A stretch of 64,000 nt of DNA from positions 9,238,001-9,302,000 of the forward strand of contig JARWIR010000008.1 in the NCBI GenBank assembly GCA_029959085.1. Direction: 5' to 3'. This stretch comes from Nemophila menziesii (lineage: Eukaryota > Streptophyta > Magnoliopsida > Boraginales > Hydrophyllaceae). A program made the position numbers and the translations under genes. The notes beneath the pieces are model-generated. The model did no database searches, was not told the DNA's origin, and saw only the letters and a list, made by a program, of their open reading frames with translations. Below are positions 23,281 through 34,960 of this stretch, piece by piece. The first letter of the stretch is position 1. Each line of letters starts with the position of its first letter.

Positions 23281-25792
23281 GAGAAGCGGGGGAGATTGTT
23301 CCTAAAAAGAAGCCTTCAATCGAATCTCTTCCGGAATTGGAAGAAAAGACATTACCAGCACACTTGAGGTATGCGTATTTAGGTACTAATGAAACTCTAC
23401 ATGTTATTGTTTCAACAAATTTAACAGGTCCTCAAGAAGATAAACTGTTGCGTGTGTTTCGAGATAACAAAGAGGCGATAGGTTGGACAATTGCTGACAT
23501 CAAAGGCATTAGTCCCTCCTATTGTCAACACAAAATCATACTTAAAGATGATAACGCACGCTCAGTTGAAGGACAAAGGAGATTAATGCCCGCTATGAAG
23601 GAGGTAGTGAAGAAGGAAGTGATCAAGTTGTTAGACGTGGGGATTATTTGTCCCATCTCGAGTAGTGAATGGGTGAGTCCTGTTCAATGTGTACCAAAGA
23701 AAGGAGGAATCACAACTGTTCTAAATGCTCACAAAGAAGCCATTCCTTCAAGAACGGTTGTTGGTTTGAGAGTTTGTATGGATTACCAGAAATTGAACAA
23801 GACCACCAGGAAAGATCATTTTCCCTTACCCTTCATTGATAAAATGTTAGATAAATTGGTTGGTAAAGAGTACTACTGTTTCATTAAAGACTTTTCTAAG
23901 ATTGCTAAACCGCTATGCAACTTACTTAAAAAGGACTCCAAATTCCTTTTTGATGAAGCTTGTTTAGCGGCCTTTCAAGCAATAAAAGAAAAGCTTATTT
24001 CTGCTCCTATACTATTACCTCCAGATTGGAGTTTGCCTTTTGAAGTTTTGTGTGATGCGAGTGATTTGTGTATGGGAGCTGTATTGGGACAGAGAAAAGA
24101 TAAGATATTTCATTCAATTTATTATGCTAGTAAAACTTTCAATGGTGCTCAGATTAATTATACAGTTAAAGAGAAAGAATTGCTAGCAGTTGTGTATTCA
24201 TTCGATAAATTTCGCTCTTATCTTCTTGGAGCGAAAGTTATTTTTTATACAGATCATTCAGCGATTAGATATCTTATGGAAAAGAAAGATGCTAAACCGA
24301 TGTTAATCAGATGGGTTTTATTGCTTCAAGAATTCGATTTAGAGATTAAGGACAAAAAAGGTTGTGAGAATCAGGTTGCAGATCATCTATCGCGTCTTGA
24401 AGGTTCAGAAACAAATGGTGGAACTGAAGTAGTTAGAGAAGAATTTCTTGATGAGAGTTTATTTGATGTTCGTGATTATGAAGCTCCTTGGTATGCAGAT
24501 ATTACGAATTTAGTGGTAAGTGGTTCTTTTCCTGAAGGATCCACCTATCAAGACAGAAAGAGGTTAGCTCACCGTGCTAGACAATTCTTTTGGGAGGATC
24601 CTTTCCTCTACAAAGTGTGTGCTAATCAAATGGTAAGAAGATGTGTAGCTAAGGAAGAAATTGAAGCGATTGTAGCTGGGTGTCATGATTCACCATATGG
24701 TGGACATTTTAAAGGAGATCGAACTGCTGCTAAGGTATTACAATCAGGGTTTTACTAGCCTTCTATTATGAAAGATTGTCATGAGTATGTTAAGAGATGT
24801 GAACGATGTCAATTTACCAGAAACATATCCAAGAGGGATGAGATGCCACGTAATAATGTGTTAGAAGTTGAAATATTTGATGTTTGGGGTATCGATTTTA
24901 TGGGTCTGTTCGTTCCTTCAAATGGTAACCTCTACATATTATTAGATGTTGATTATGTGTCTAAGTGGGTAGAGGCCGTTGCTCTACCAACCAATGATTC
25001 GCGAGTAGTAATTAAGTTTCTTAAATCACACATCTTCACTAGACATGGTACTCCGAGAGTAATTATTAGCGATGGAGGTACTCATTTCGTGAATAGGTAC
25101 TTGAAGACAGTTTTAGAGAAGTATGGGGTGAGACATCGTGTATCGACCACTTATCATCCACAAGCCAATAGTCAAGCTGAATCTCAAATCGCGAGGTAAA
25201 ATCTATTTTAGAGAAAACCGTTGGTCCTACAATAAAAGATTGGTCAATGAAATTAGATGATGCATTATGGGCTTATCGTACTACGTTCAAAACTCCAGTT
25301 GGTGCATCCCCGTATCAAATGGTTTATGGTAAGGCCTGTCACTTACCTCTTGAGCATGAAATGGGTGCATATTGGGCTATTGCGCAGTTAAACTTAGATC
25401 CTACCCTAGCCGGTCAGAATCGAATGATGAAACTTAATGAGCTTGATGAATTCCGATTACATGCTTACGAAAATGCTAAACTTTACAAAGAAAATACTAA
25501 GAGGTGGCATGATAATCGGATTCGTGAGAAGAACTTTGTGGTGGGACAAAAAGTGTTGAGATATAACTCAAAGTTCAGCAATTATCCGGGTAAGTTAAGA
25601 TCGAAGTGGTCAGGACCGTATATTGTGACCAAAGTTACACCTAATGGGGCAATATAGATAGAACATCCACTGGAGAACCGTACATTCATGGTGAACGGTC
25701 ATCGTTTAAAGATATACCATGGAGGTGAAGATACCAATCACTCAAATGATCCACATCCCGGAGAGGTCATGTACCTCCTTGAAACTCCTTAG
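23277..25792 (+). pseudogene. pol: Athila pol: RT, RNase H and integrase, inactivated
   Basis: Open 23277-24758: RT amino part ([26 protein letters not shown]), RNase H (CDASD near 24050, [20 protein letters not shown]) and the integrase zinc-binding start. The RT palm, including the catalytic aspartate motif, is missing: YYCF at about 23870-23882 joins directly to [12 protein letters not shown], without breaking the frame. TAG at 24756-24758 replaces a tryptophan codon. Integrase continues 24768-25199 with DFMG, DGGTHF and QAES, which supply the DDE residues. A 1-base frameshift lies near 25175, and the frame resumes to TAG 25655-25657, beyond which codons still read to TAG 25790-25792. Confidence 0.92.
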
Positions 25793-26028
25793 AAGCGTGA
25801 GGTAACCCGTCGAGCTTAACGACGTTAAACAAAAGCCAATTTCATGTATATTTGTTTAAGTATTTCAATTTCCGTAGTGTAAATGAGTTTGATTTTCGTT
25901 AAATTTAGTGTTTAAAATTAAGAAATGAGGAAGGGTAGTTGTTTTTGATGATTTCAGGGGTAAAAAGGTCATGAGTTTGGGGTCAAAACGATGAGAAAAC
26001 GAAAAAAATTATGGAGTCAACAGCAGGT
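25793..26028 (+). other. Athila 3-prime non-coding region, first part
   Basis: Non-coding sequence following pol, starting with the gtcgagcttaacgacgttaaa stretch often seen after pol in this group. No ORF of note. Confidence 0.5.
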
Positions 26029-27310
26029 TTGACCGGCTAGCCGGCGAGCTGGTCGGCATACCGGCCAAACGAGCTGAGAGACCCTAACTCTCTGACCACT
26101 GCGTCAGCAATGACGCAGCATGACTACGTCTCGAAATGCACCAGCGAGCAGGGGCGGATCCTTAGTGGGACCAGGGGGGGCTCAAGCCCCCTCTGAACTC
26201 GTAAATTTTATGATACGTAAATGTAATTTTGTCTCGAAAAATAATTAGTTTCCTCTGAACGTTTATGTATAAAATGCATGCTCTAAAAAACACATAAGTT
26301 ATTGTGCTTTAGTGGTTTAGTATCTTTACATACTAACCTTTAGAAAGGAGGTTAGGTGTTTGAAACTTAGCATTTGTTTTATCTTTTTTCCAAATACACA
26401 AATAATAGAAAATCATTTCGAAACTAATTTAAACATAATTTGATTCGAAAATAAGTTCAATATAAAATAAGAATAAAATTTCAACTTTATTCTTATATTT
26501 TAATTTTTAACGAAAAATATTCTTATTTTTTAAATACTAGATTAAAGTTATAAATTTGCTAATTTTCATAAAATCGACTTATTAAATATTGCAATTTTTG
26601 TATACGAATACGTGTTTCTATTTTGAATTTGAGGGTAATAATACTTAGTAATCTATTATTTACATTACTTCAATATTTAATTTTTGTAGATAATGTATTC
26701 ATCATATTTATTAATTAGAATATTAATATAACATATAGTATATTAATATAATACTAACGATACTATATAAATTAAGTGTAATGGTGTTGATTTGTATATT
26801 TTTTTGGATAAATTCGAACTCCTAAGTTTATCAACTAAAGAGACGAGAAACATGATAGTGTTAAATTTCTCATATTTGCATTTTTACACTGTAGTTATAT
26901 ATTTATTTATCATATTTTTAACTTAAAAATTTAAAAAAAAAAAAATTAACTCCGAACTCCTATATATTTCAAGCCCCCCTCAATTTAGTGTCTAGATCCG
27001 CCACTGCCAGTGAGGAACCGCCAGCATGCCGGTCAGATGACCGGCTAGCCGGCTAGAGAAGAAGAAGTTTCTGACCACTGCGTCAACAATGACGCAACGA
27101 CGCTGCGTCTGAGAATGTGCCAGCGACATGCCGCAGGCAAGCCGGCCAATGACGAAGGAACTCTCTGATCATTGCGTCAGCAACGACGCAAGGTGACTTG
27201 CGTCTGAGGTAAAAAAAAAAAACGAATTTAGTAATTTATTTTTCGCCGCCATCGCGTCCGGCATGCCGGTCAGCCACCGGCTAGCCGACACGCTGTTGCG
27301 AGAGGCGGTT
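26029..27310. repeat. GC-rich tandem repeats in Athila 3-prime region (interrupted by hAT)
   Basis: About three and a half copies of a roughly 100-bp unit: 26029-26148, 27015-27118, 27119-27215 and a partial at 27241-27310. Shared parts are ccggctagccgg palindromes and ctgaccactgcgtcagcaat. Each full copy contains the inverted repeat TGCGTCA/TGACGCA with a 4-base loop (26100-26117, 27079-27096, 27173-27190). The GC content is far above the surroundings. Confidence 0.8.
26149..27006. mobile_element. Non-autonomous hAT-type transposon, 858 bp
   Basis: Terminal inverted repeats CAGGGGCGGATC (26149) and the complement of gatccgccactg at 26995-27006 match at 11 of 12 bases. Sub-terminal GGGGGGGCTCAAGC and its counterpart near 26970 continue the symmetry. 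The 8-bp flanks ccagcgag (26141-26148) and ccagtgag (27007-27014) are a target-site duplication with one C/T difference. The inside is AT-rich with no transposase ORF. Confidence 0.9.
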
Positions 27311-27683
27311 TTTAACCTACAAAACCTAGTTTTTTTTGCCTTATTTTCCAAGCTAGCCTCCTATTACGAATCCTTGACTCCACCTACTTCGAAAAGCATC
27401 ACCTAACAGCTATAAAATCATCAAACCAAGTCTTCTTTCATCACAAAAACACAAAATCAACTCATATCTTCTCCAAAACATCACCAAAATTCATCTTTTC
27501 TTCAAAACATTTCTTCTTCCTAACCTTCAAATTAGACCCAATTCTTCCACAATTCTTCTCATTAACCTTTACCCATCTCATATTCCACCATATTCTTCAA
27601 GTTTGAAGCCTCAAAACATCAAAGTTCTAAGCTTTTCTCTAGCTTTATCACTATTCGAAGTTTTGAGTTTGGGGTGAAAAGAG

Positions 27684-29006
27684 ATGATTAACAGAACCGA
27701 TTCCATGTGTAACTATCGAAGAAACTTACCAAGAAACAGGAACAATGTTGGAGCAAGCCCAGAACAAGCAATTGAGATTCCGGATTCGCGTTCCAAAAAG
27801 ACTGAACAAATCCCAATTGCTCCGAAAAGGAAGGAAAATCCAAGCAAGGCTACTCCAAAAAAGAGAAGATTAATTGATGAAAGTGAGGAAGAAAGTGAAC
27901 AAGATATTGAGGAAGAAAGAGAACAAGAAGTTCCCGAAGAACCCGTGCAACAACAGAAACCTCCGCATGGGAAAGTATGGGCTCAAAAGACAAAGAGAGT
28001 TTTCGTTCCTTGGGATGATCAGGTTCGTGATAGAATTAATTTCTTAAAGTTTGGTGAGGAGATGAATCTTCCTAACGGTATTATGACTAGTGCTTATAAA
28101 GATTATGGTATTTCTTGTGACAAGTTGGGTTGGAAAGAATTAAGAGAAAGGAAGCTTGAGTATATTCCTACCTTGGTGCGAGATTTTTATGAAGGAATCG
28201 CCTTTTCGAAAGACGCAGTTGTAGTTCGCAAAAAGGTAGTTCCCTTCTCCGTTGAGCTTATTTGTAAACCATTGAAATTACCCACCTTTACTAGACTATG
28301 CCCTTTCCAAGAATCCCTTAATGAACCGTCTTTCGATTATGAATCCCTTAGGGGGAAAGTACTTATTGATGGGGCTCGCCCAATTCCCGAAGGAGAGAGA
28401 TATCCTGGACAGATGTATAGCAGTAATTTGTTACCGTGTGCTAAGGTATGGTCCCGTTTCATAATCCCTACCTTCTTCGGAATTAAACACATATCAGAAG
28501 TGAAGAAGGAGCATCTTATGTTTATCAAGTGTATTATTGAGGAGAAACAAATGGATGTTGCTCGTGTGATGTATGATACCGTCATGGAATTTGCTAGAAT
28601 TCCAACTTCGCAACAAAATCTCAAATTCCCTTGTACGATCACTACTTTATGCCTAGACGCAAAAGTTCCGCATAAGGATGCAGAAATTGGTCGTGTTGTA
28701 GTTGGAGAGAACATGGGTATAGCTTCAATCCAGAATGCTCATGATGAAGTATTAAAAGCGGTAAGAACTCCTAGAGCTCCTCCAAAGAAAAAGATGCATA
28801 CCGATCACGAGTTGGAAGCAAAAGTTAAGGTGTTAGAAGAGAACCAAGTGAAGATGATTGCTTCTTTAGGAAACGTTACAAAAGAGCTAGAACTTCTCTG
28901 AAACATGCTAATGGGGGTGAGCACCATTCAACACGCCGCCTATGGTTTACTTACGAAGGAGAAAGTTCATGGACGCAACACCGATGACCAGCCACGCGCT
29001 GGTTGA
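27684..29006 (+). CDS. Athila third ORF (plant transposon protein domain), one late stop
   Basis: Open for 405 codons to TGA 28899-28901; the frame stays open after it to TGA 29004-29006, so that stop probably replaced a tryptophan codon (TGG to TGA). Layout: short amino end, a basic NLS-like stretch KRKENPSKATPKKRR (about 27825-27870), a Glu-rich acidic run, then the domain common to Athila third ORFs (from about residue 105: VFVPWDDQVRDRINFLKFG), and a carboxy-terminal heptad-like helix (about 28800-28898). It is sometimes called env-like, but no signal peptide or membrane segment is visible. Its role in the element is unknown. Much better preserved than gag-pol. Confidence 0.85.
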
Positions 29007-30460
29007 GATACGTTTTCTATCCCTTCCACGTTTTAGTTTAGTTTAGTTTATTTTATTGTGTTGAGTCTTTTTCGAGTCGTGGGGACACGGCTCATTTTTG
29101 AGTTGGGCGTGGGGTTCGTTGCCTCATCCCAGTTTTTATGTGTTATGTATTTTTAATTGCTTTCAATAAAATAATTTCAGAATTGCGTTAAACTGTAGAA
29201 GATTTTAAATGCTTCTTTAAGCATACTTTTAGTAAATATATGATAGTAAATAGTAAACTTTAGGGAATAATATAAAACGCACTTAGAATTGCATGCGAAC
29301 ATAGGTAATTGATAGGAAAAATTAATGAACAATGCAAATGAAGTAAGCTTGTACTTAAGGAATATGCTTGGTGTGTAGAACGTGAATTCCTAATTAGTAG
29401 AGAACCCACTTAGATATGAACTAAAGACGAACTATGTACTTAGGAAAATGATAGAGGCAGTTCTTTGTTAGCCATTTGTAGCCTTTTAGCTTGTTATCCC
29501 TTATATTAATTTTATCCGTCTTAGCCCAATTTTGAGCCTTAAGCCTTTTCTTTTGTAGCCACGATATAAGCCCATTATCCCTTAGATTATTAGGCATGAC
29601 CAAATGACCCGCACTTGAATCACGATCCTGAGACCTGTCTCGAGCTTGAGTTTGGGTGGAGGGTCCACATTTGGGAAATTTCATTGGGTGGGATTTATGT
29701 GTTTGTATTGAGGCACAAAAATTTAGACGATACTATTATTTGTAACCCTTTGCCGGGATTTGAAAAAGAAAAAAAAAATTATAAGAGACATGACCTTTCA
29801 CATCAAAATGATGGTCATGGGTATCTTGTACAAAAAATAGGAAGAAAAAAAGAAATGAAAAAAAAGAAAATAAAAAGAAAGAAAGAATAAAATAAACCGG
29901 CAAAGTGGAATATTTTTGGAAATCATCTTAGTATATATTAGGTTGACATTGGGGACACAACATTAGCGCGTCAAATGGGTTGAGTGAGAACATTATATGA
30001 GTGTAAACTCAAGCTCGTGGACAGTTTTGATGGTAAGTGAGGAGAGAGCCAAAAGCTCACCTCAAATTTACCAAATATACATACCACACCGTCCCTAAGC
30101 CTACGTTAAAACCGTAAAGTCCTCGTGATTCCTAAGTGCATAGTGAATTTATGATTCTGTTGATAGGGAATATACTTAGTGGAGCGTTCAAAGCGAGTTA
30201 GGATTGAGGAACAACCTATAGTCATCATAAAGAGATGAGTACAAGTGTAACCTTCAAGCATTGCTAATTTAATTTTATGATTGAGATTATTTATGTTCGA
30301 TTTTGCATGATAGGTGTATGTGTATATTAGTTCCTAGAGTTTTGCTATATGAGATTTATTTTAAGAATTTCTTTAGGTTTATTTGCTAGCTTCTACCTTC
30401 TATTGCAATGACTTTCTTACCCCTTTGTTTTAATTTTGCTTTGTCAGGACGACAAAGGTT
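29007..30460 (+). other. Athila 3-prime untranslated region
   Basis: No ORF of note. A purine-rich stretch (about 29836-29890) consists of aagaaa-type repeats. A second ttgagttgggcgtgggg string at about 29099-29115 resembles the true polypurine tract. The last part (30303-30474) recurs upstream of the 5-prime LTR. Confidence 0.6.
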
Positions 30461-30474
30461 TGAGTTGGGGGTCT
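30461..30474 (+). other. Polypurine tract of Athila element
   Basis: The string tgagttgggggtct directly precedes the 3-prime LTR. The typical plant Ty3/gypsy context aaaggtttgagttgggggt is present, and the same string precedes the 5-prime LTR at 18947-18960. Confidence 0.75.
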
Positions 30475-31920
30475 TGGTGTCTCCCTAAATTTTCTAATTT
30501 TATGCCCTTGGGAGACATCATTTTTGGTGTTTATTCGTTTATTTTGATAGACTTTTGGACTAAATATGCAATAATTCAAATTCCCTCTTTTATTTCTAGC
30601 ATTTTTTATTTATTAAGCTTTTGCGCGTAATATTGTGTATTTTAGTGAAAAGTTTGTAGGTTTTGAATGTTAGCTAGAAGAGGAATCCGAGAAGAAAGTC
30701 AAAGATCGTGATATGGAGTCAAACCTTGAAGATAAATCCCGAAAAGAATTATATTTTGAGGCTGCAAATCTGGAAACATGCCAAATATAGCTGATTTGGA
30801 GGCGCTTACGAGTTGATTTAGCCGCTGACCTTTGAAGAGATTATGTTCCTTATCGAGTTACGGAAATTTAGCAAGTGATTTCAGGTCAATCGAAATTATA
30901 ACGAATCGGCTAGAGCAGTTTTAGTGAAGGTGGTTCAGCAGTTACAGGATTTTGGGCTAGAGAGAAGTCAAGGCAAGGAAGCAGGAAAGCTAGAGAACTG
31001 GAGACTGTCTATATCTCCAACTCACATCTAACTCAATTCCGGAATTAGGTTTTTCTTTAAGTTCTTTCTGTAAAACAATATGAATCCGTCTTTTAAATTA
31101 ACTCTTTGAGAATCGTCTGCTTTTCCTTTAATTATGAGCTAAATCCTTTTAGTACTTGAGAATGCTTAATGGGTGAATTCTAAAACTATTTAATTTCATA
31201 TGTTTGAATTTGGGTTTTAATAAATTAAATCGAATTGGGACTTTTACATGATTCAGTAATTTATGATTATTTACTGTTTTTTGAGTAGCTAACTAAAAAC
31301 AGGTGTTAGTATCTAGGCTATTCCACATATGTGGCGTGTGGATCATCCTGACGGAGGGTTTAGGTATGGAATTAATTACTCAATATAAGGTATAAACTAT
31401 TCGACTTTGACGAGCGTAGTTATTCTTAGGGCCAATGAGGTAATTTAGCTTAATCATTCGAAAGTGGATCATATTTAACCTGACGGGACTAGTGACACTC
31501 TAGAATAGCTTTGTAGTCCACCCTGACGGGGGTACAGAGACTCTTGAATCCCGAGCAATGTCAATTGACCAATTTGACCCTTAAACAGCATATGATATGA
31601 AACAGAGTTAGGAGGATCCCTTGCGTCTCTCAAGTACCTGCTCATACTTGCGTCTTACCTTTATTTACTTGCGTTTAGTTATTTATTTACATTTTCGCAT
31701 TAGTTTTTCATACTTAGAATTAATACAAACCAACCAGCCAACTTTTAGAACTTTTAATTTCTTTCATAAGTGCAACCATTCATTACTTGATAAGCATTGT
31801 AGTTAACCAAACCGTCCCTGAGAACGAATCTATTATCACTATTATTACTTGGGACAACCGTACACTTGCGGTTGTGGTTCACTTACTTATTGCATTATTT
31901 TTAGAACACACAAAGGACCA
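30475..31920 (+). repeat. 3-prime LTR of Athila element
   Basis: Begins TGGTGTCTCCC and ends GGACCA. Compared with the 5-prime LTR it has a small insertion near 30563, a changed stretch near 31440, and a deletion of about 130 bp near 30960 that removes the TATA region. Scattered substitutions between the LTRs (about three in the first 88 bases) indicate an insertion that is not recent. Confidence 0.9.
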
Positions 31921-32089
31921 CTAGATGTGTTGAATCGAATGGAATGACATAAGAAAAGGATGTTGATTGGTAGTTGATGAGATAGGTGTGGTGAATTGAA
32001 ATGAAGGAGATAAGTGTTTTTTGGGTTTGAAAGATAAGATGTGTGAAAAAAATAAACATAAACAGGCATTACGTAAAATAATTTTGGGG

Positions 32090-32300
32090 TATTTATAATG
32101 GTTTTGTAAATTGTGTAGGTGATCCAAACCCACCAAAAAATTGTTTTTGGGAAAAACATTACCCATGGACTTTATAAAACCGAATTTAGGTGGAACGGTT
32201 ATGGGGTTTTAATGGTTTTGTGGATCGGGAAGGAAATCCAAACCCACAAAAAAATTAATTTTGGGTCCAACATTACCCATGGACTTTATAAAATCAAATT
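32090..32300 (+). repeat. Two-copy tandem repeat, period about 115 bp
   Basis: The strings aatggttttg, atccaaaccca and cattacccatggactttataa each occur twice (around 32097-32185 and 32211-32298). No known family recognised; each copy has a ctttataaaa motif. Confidence 0.7.
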
Positions 32301-33073
32301 AAACTGTTAGTGTATAATTGATTTTAGGGCATTTTTGTGTTAGTTATGCAATCCTAATCCATACACGCTCTAATATGAATATATTTGTACTTTCTCTCAA
32401 TTATAGTCTCTCCGTCTCTCTCCTTATTCTCATACAATATTCTTTATTATTGATTTATTTTTAATTTTTTATTATGTTATGTAATAATGTTTAATTATTC
32501 GTTTCATTTACAACCGTACATAACTACAAATTTATTAATAATGGATGATTTGTTATTTTAGACTTTTTTGACAAATTTTTAATATTAAATTAAAAATTTA
32601 AAATTGAGAAAATATATATTAAATGTACAATAATATAGACATACACTTATATATTAAATGCATTATTTTATTTTTACTTTAAACAATTCATAAATAAATT
32701 AATATAGTAAAGATTAGAGAAATTTAAGAAGGGTTTTAGGTGATATAAGTGTTTTGTGAGAAATTTGGGAAGAGAAAGGAGTGGTAGAGATATATGGGGG
32801 TATTTTGAGAAATCGAAGTTTGTTATTATGTATATTAGGTATATAACACGTGTCTTAAGACATTATGTAAAATTTAAATAACTCAAAAATTGATTAAGTT
32901 AGATGATTAAAATATAATTATTACATTGTTCTTAATAATTAATAATGTAAATAACATTAATAAATTATTAATTTTACCTTAAAATCTCTAACAAACATAT
33001 AATTTTATAATTAAGAAAATAAAAGAGATGCATAAGTTTCTAACACGTTAATAAAGATAATATATTTTGGCTA
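32301..33073. other. AT-rich DNA without recognised features
   Basis: Very low complexity AT-rich sequence; no ORF, RNA gene or element end seen. Confidence 0.5.
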
Positions 33074-33082
33074 TTTAATAAT

Positions 33083-33261
33083 GGAAAATTCTTCCATCCA
33101 ATATTGGATGATCCTACACCAATAATATTAATACACATAACCCATGTTTAAAACTTACAAAAGAAACTAACTTGTTAATCTAATGACATGTGTTTTATTA
33201 TAATTATCAATGGCCATGAATTGAATATTGGACCATCCAATATTGGATGGAAGTCTTACCC
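33083..33261. mobile_element. Mutator-like MITE, 179 bp
   Basis: Inverted repeats of about 32 bp: cttccatccaatattggatg (33091-33110) and its complement at 33234-33253, extended outward by a less perfect eight bases. The 9-bp flanks tttaataat (33074-33082 and 33262-33270) are identical, the target-site length of Mutator-like elements. No coding capacity. Confidence 0.75.
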
Positions 33262-33270
33262 TTTAATAAT

Positions 33271-34379
33271 ATACGTAAACCATCCAATTGTCTGATAATA
33301 TTTTCAACTATTCATATAATACAGGGACCAATGATGCAATATATTCAATTATTTTGTACTTAATAAAGTAACTAAATGTTTTAACCAAAAAAGATACCAC
33401 TAGGCAATTAAGTTTTCATTAACTCTTCAAATAATTGAATAATGTAGCTAGATGAATACTAACATCTATATTCATTTAAACTTAAATAACATAAAGACAC
33501 ACTCACAAACTCACAGCCACATTTATCTTTTTTTGTCAACTCACTCATACACTTATCAAGTAATGAGGCACAATGAGATTTTATCAAAAAACATACATGA
33601 TGGAAAAATACATGAAAACTCATAAAATAGTTACCAAAGAATTTCTTGATAATAAACAAGATTTTCAAAATCCTACATACATACAGTTGAATTTATGTCC
33701 ACTAGGTTTTGGATGAAAAGTATACTAATACTTTATGGTTTTAAATTTTTGTAGAATATTTTACTGACCCTCCAACTTATCAAACTTAATTAATAGTTGA
33801 TAAACTATGTTGAGATTATTTTTAATATAAATTTACTACTTCAATATTATGCATTAATGTTTTCATGCGTTTGTAAATTAAAAAGTATTAACACCAAAAA
33901 AAAGTATAGAGACCTATTGTTCAATTTACTCCAAACAATTAATACAAGTACTTACAATGCAATTTACTCAAAATTATTATAAGGAAATAATGTACATTTT
34001 GCAAAATATATGGATCCATGTTAACTCAACCTTAGGGCATATCTTCTAAATTTCGCTAACATTAGGCACGTGCACTTAATCTTCAAAAATAGTTACATCT
34101 TCATTTCTTGGAGGGTTGAAAACCATTTTCTTCTTTAGTATGGCTTATGCCCAAAAGCATGGGATGAGCAGGGGTTGCCTATCATTACAAAACGTATGAT
34201 GTAGACTTTTAATTACATACTACATAGTCTACATAACACATTAGTATGAAAAATGTTAATAAAGTGTTTCACTTACAACGGCGCCATGTTGAGTGATACT
34301 CTCAATGTATCTGAACACATCATTCAAAACAAAGTATACTTTGTTTTCCAAAACAAGGAAGAAATTTTGACCAAATCTT
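33271..34379. other. AT-rich intergenic DNA
   Basis: Only short chance frames on either strand. A ggcgccatg string at about 34280 resembles part of a primer-binding site but is isolated. Confidence 0.4.
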
Positions 34380-34960
34380 CTGTCGTCCCCAAGAGGTATG
34401 ATAAATAAATCACCACCCTTGTGAGCTAATAATCGAAAGGGTACGGGTCGTTGACAAGTAATAATATTGGAAGTAGTGGATTATCGTTCTCCACAGGGAG
34501 TATGAGGTTAGTGTAGAGGGGTTGAGTTGTAATTAACTAAAAATATAAAAGATTTATTTCATTTTTTGAAATTAAGGACTAAAATACAAATAATTAAAAT
34601 GAGATTAACAATTTAATAAACTGAAAATCGAATAGTAGTTACGAAGATTAAAAGAAGAGAAGATAACTTGAGTGTCACTCGAAATCCCCACTAGCTATTA
34701 ATTTACACGTTTATTGATATAAGTGTAAATTGGTGTTTTATCAGTACTCGGGATTCTTTATCTCCCTAAATCCCTCTCTGGTAGATAAGGCAATGTCCTA
34801 CAATGTTAGGGACATCTCGTGAGTAATCCCACATAACTTTGAAACGTAATTTATCCTAACCCAATTGACTATTTGGTTAGTTAAGATATCCTAAAATAAT
34901 AACACACATTGAACAATTATATATTATTTTCTATTATCTAACACCCCCCCCCAGGAAATA
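34380..34960. mobile_element. Possible solo LTR remnant
   Basis: The stretch with gtcgttgacaagtaataata and ttatcgttctccacaggga (about 34448-34498) resembles phrases common near LTRs of plant Ty3/gypsy elements, and ttactcgggattctttatct-like text follows. No paired LTR or internal domain was found, and borders are not defined. Confidence 0.25.

Larger units (their letters stand above)
18961..31920 (+). mobile_element. Athila-clade Ty3/gypsy LTR retrotransposon, decayed
   Basis: Order: 5-prime LTR (18961-20493), tRNA-Asp-type primer-binding site (20503-20520), gag, protease, reverse transcriptase, RNase H, integrase, a long 3-prime region with tandem repeats, a third ORF, polypurine tract (30461-30474), and 3-prime LTR (30475-31920). 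Domain order (integrase last), the extra ORF and the PBS place it in the Athila group. Gag-pol has at least three frameshifts, several stops and a deletion in RT, and the hAT copy at 26149-27006 is nested inside. The element cannot transpose on its own. No target-site duplication is visible because the left flank is itself element-derived. Confidence 0.93.

Noticed and set aside
23277..24758. A 493-codon intact reverse transcriptase
   Set aside because: The open frame hides a deletion of the palm with the catalytic residues.
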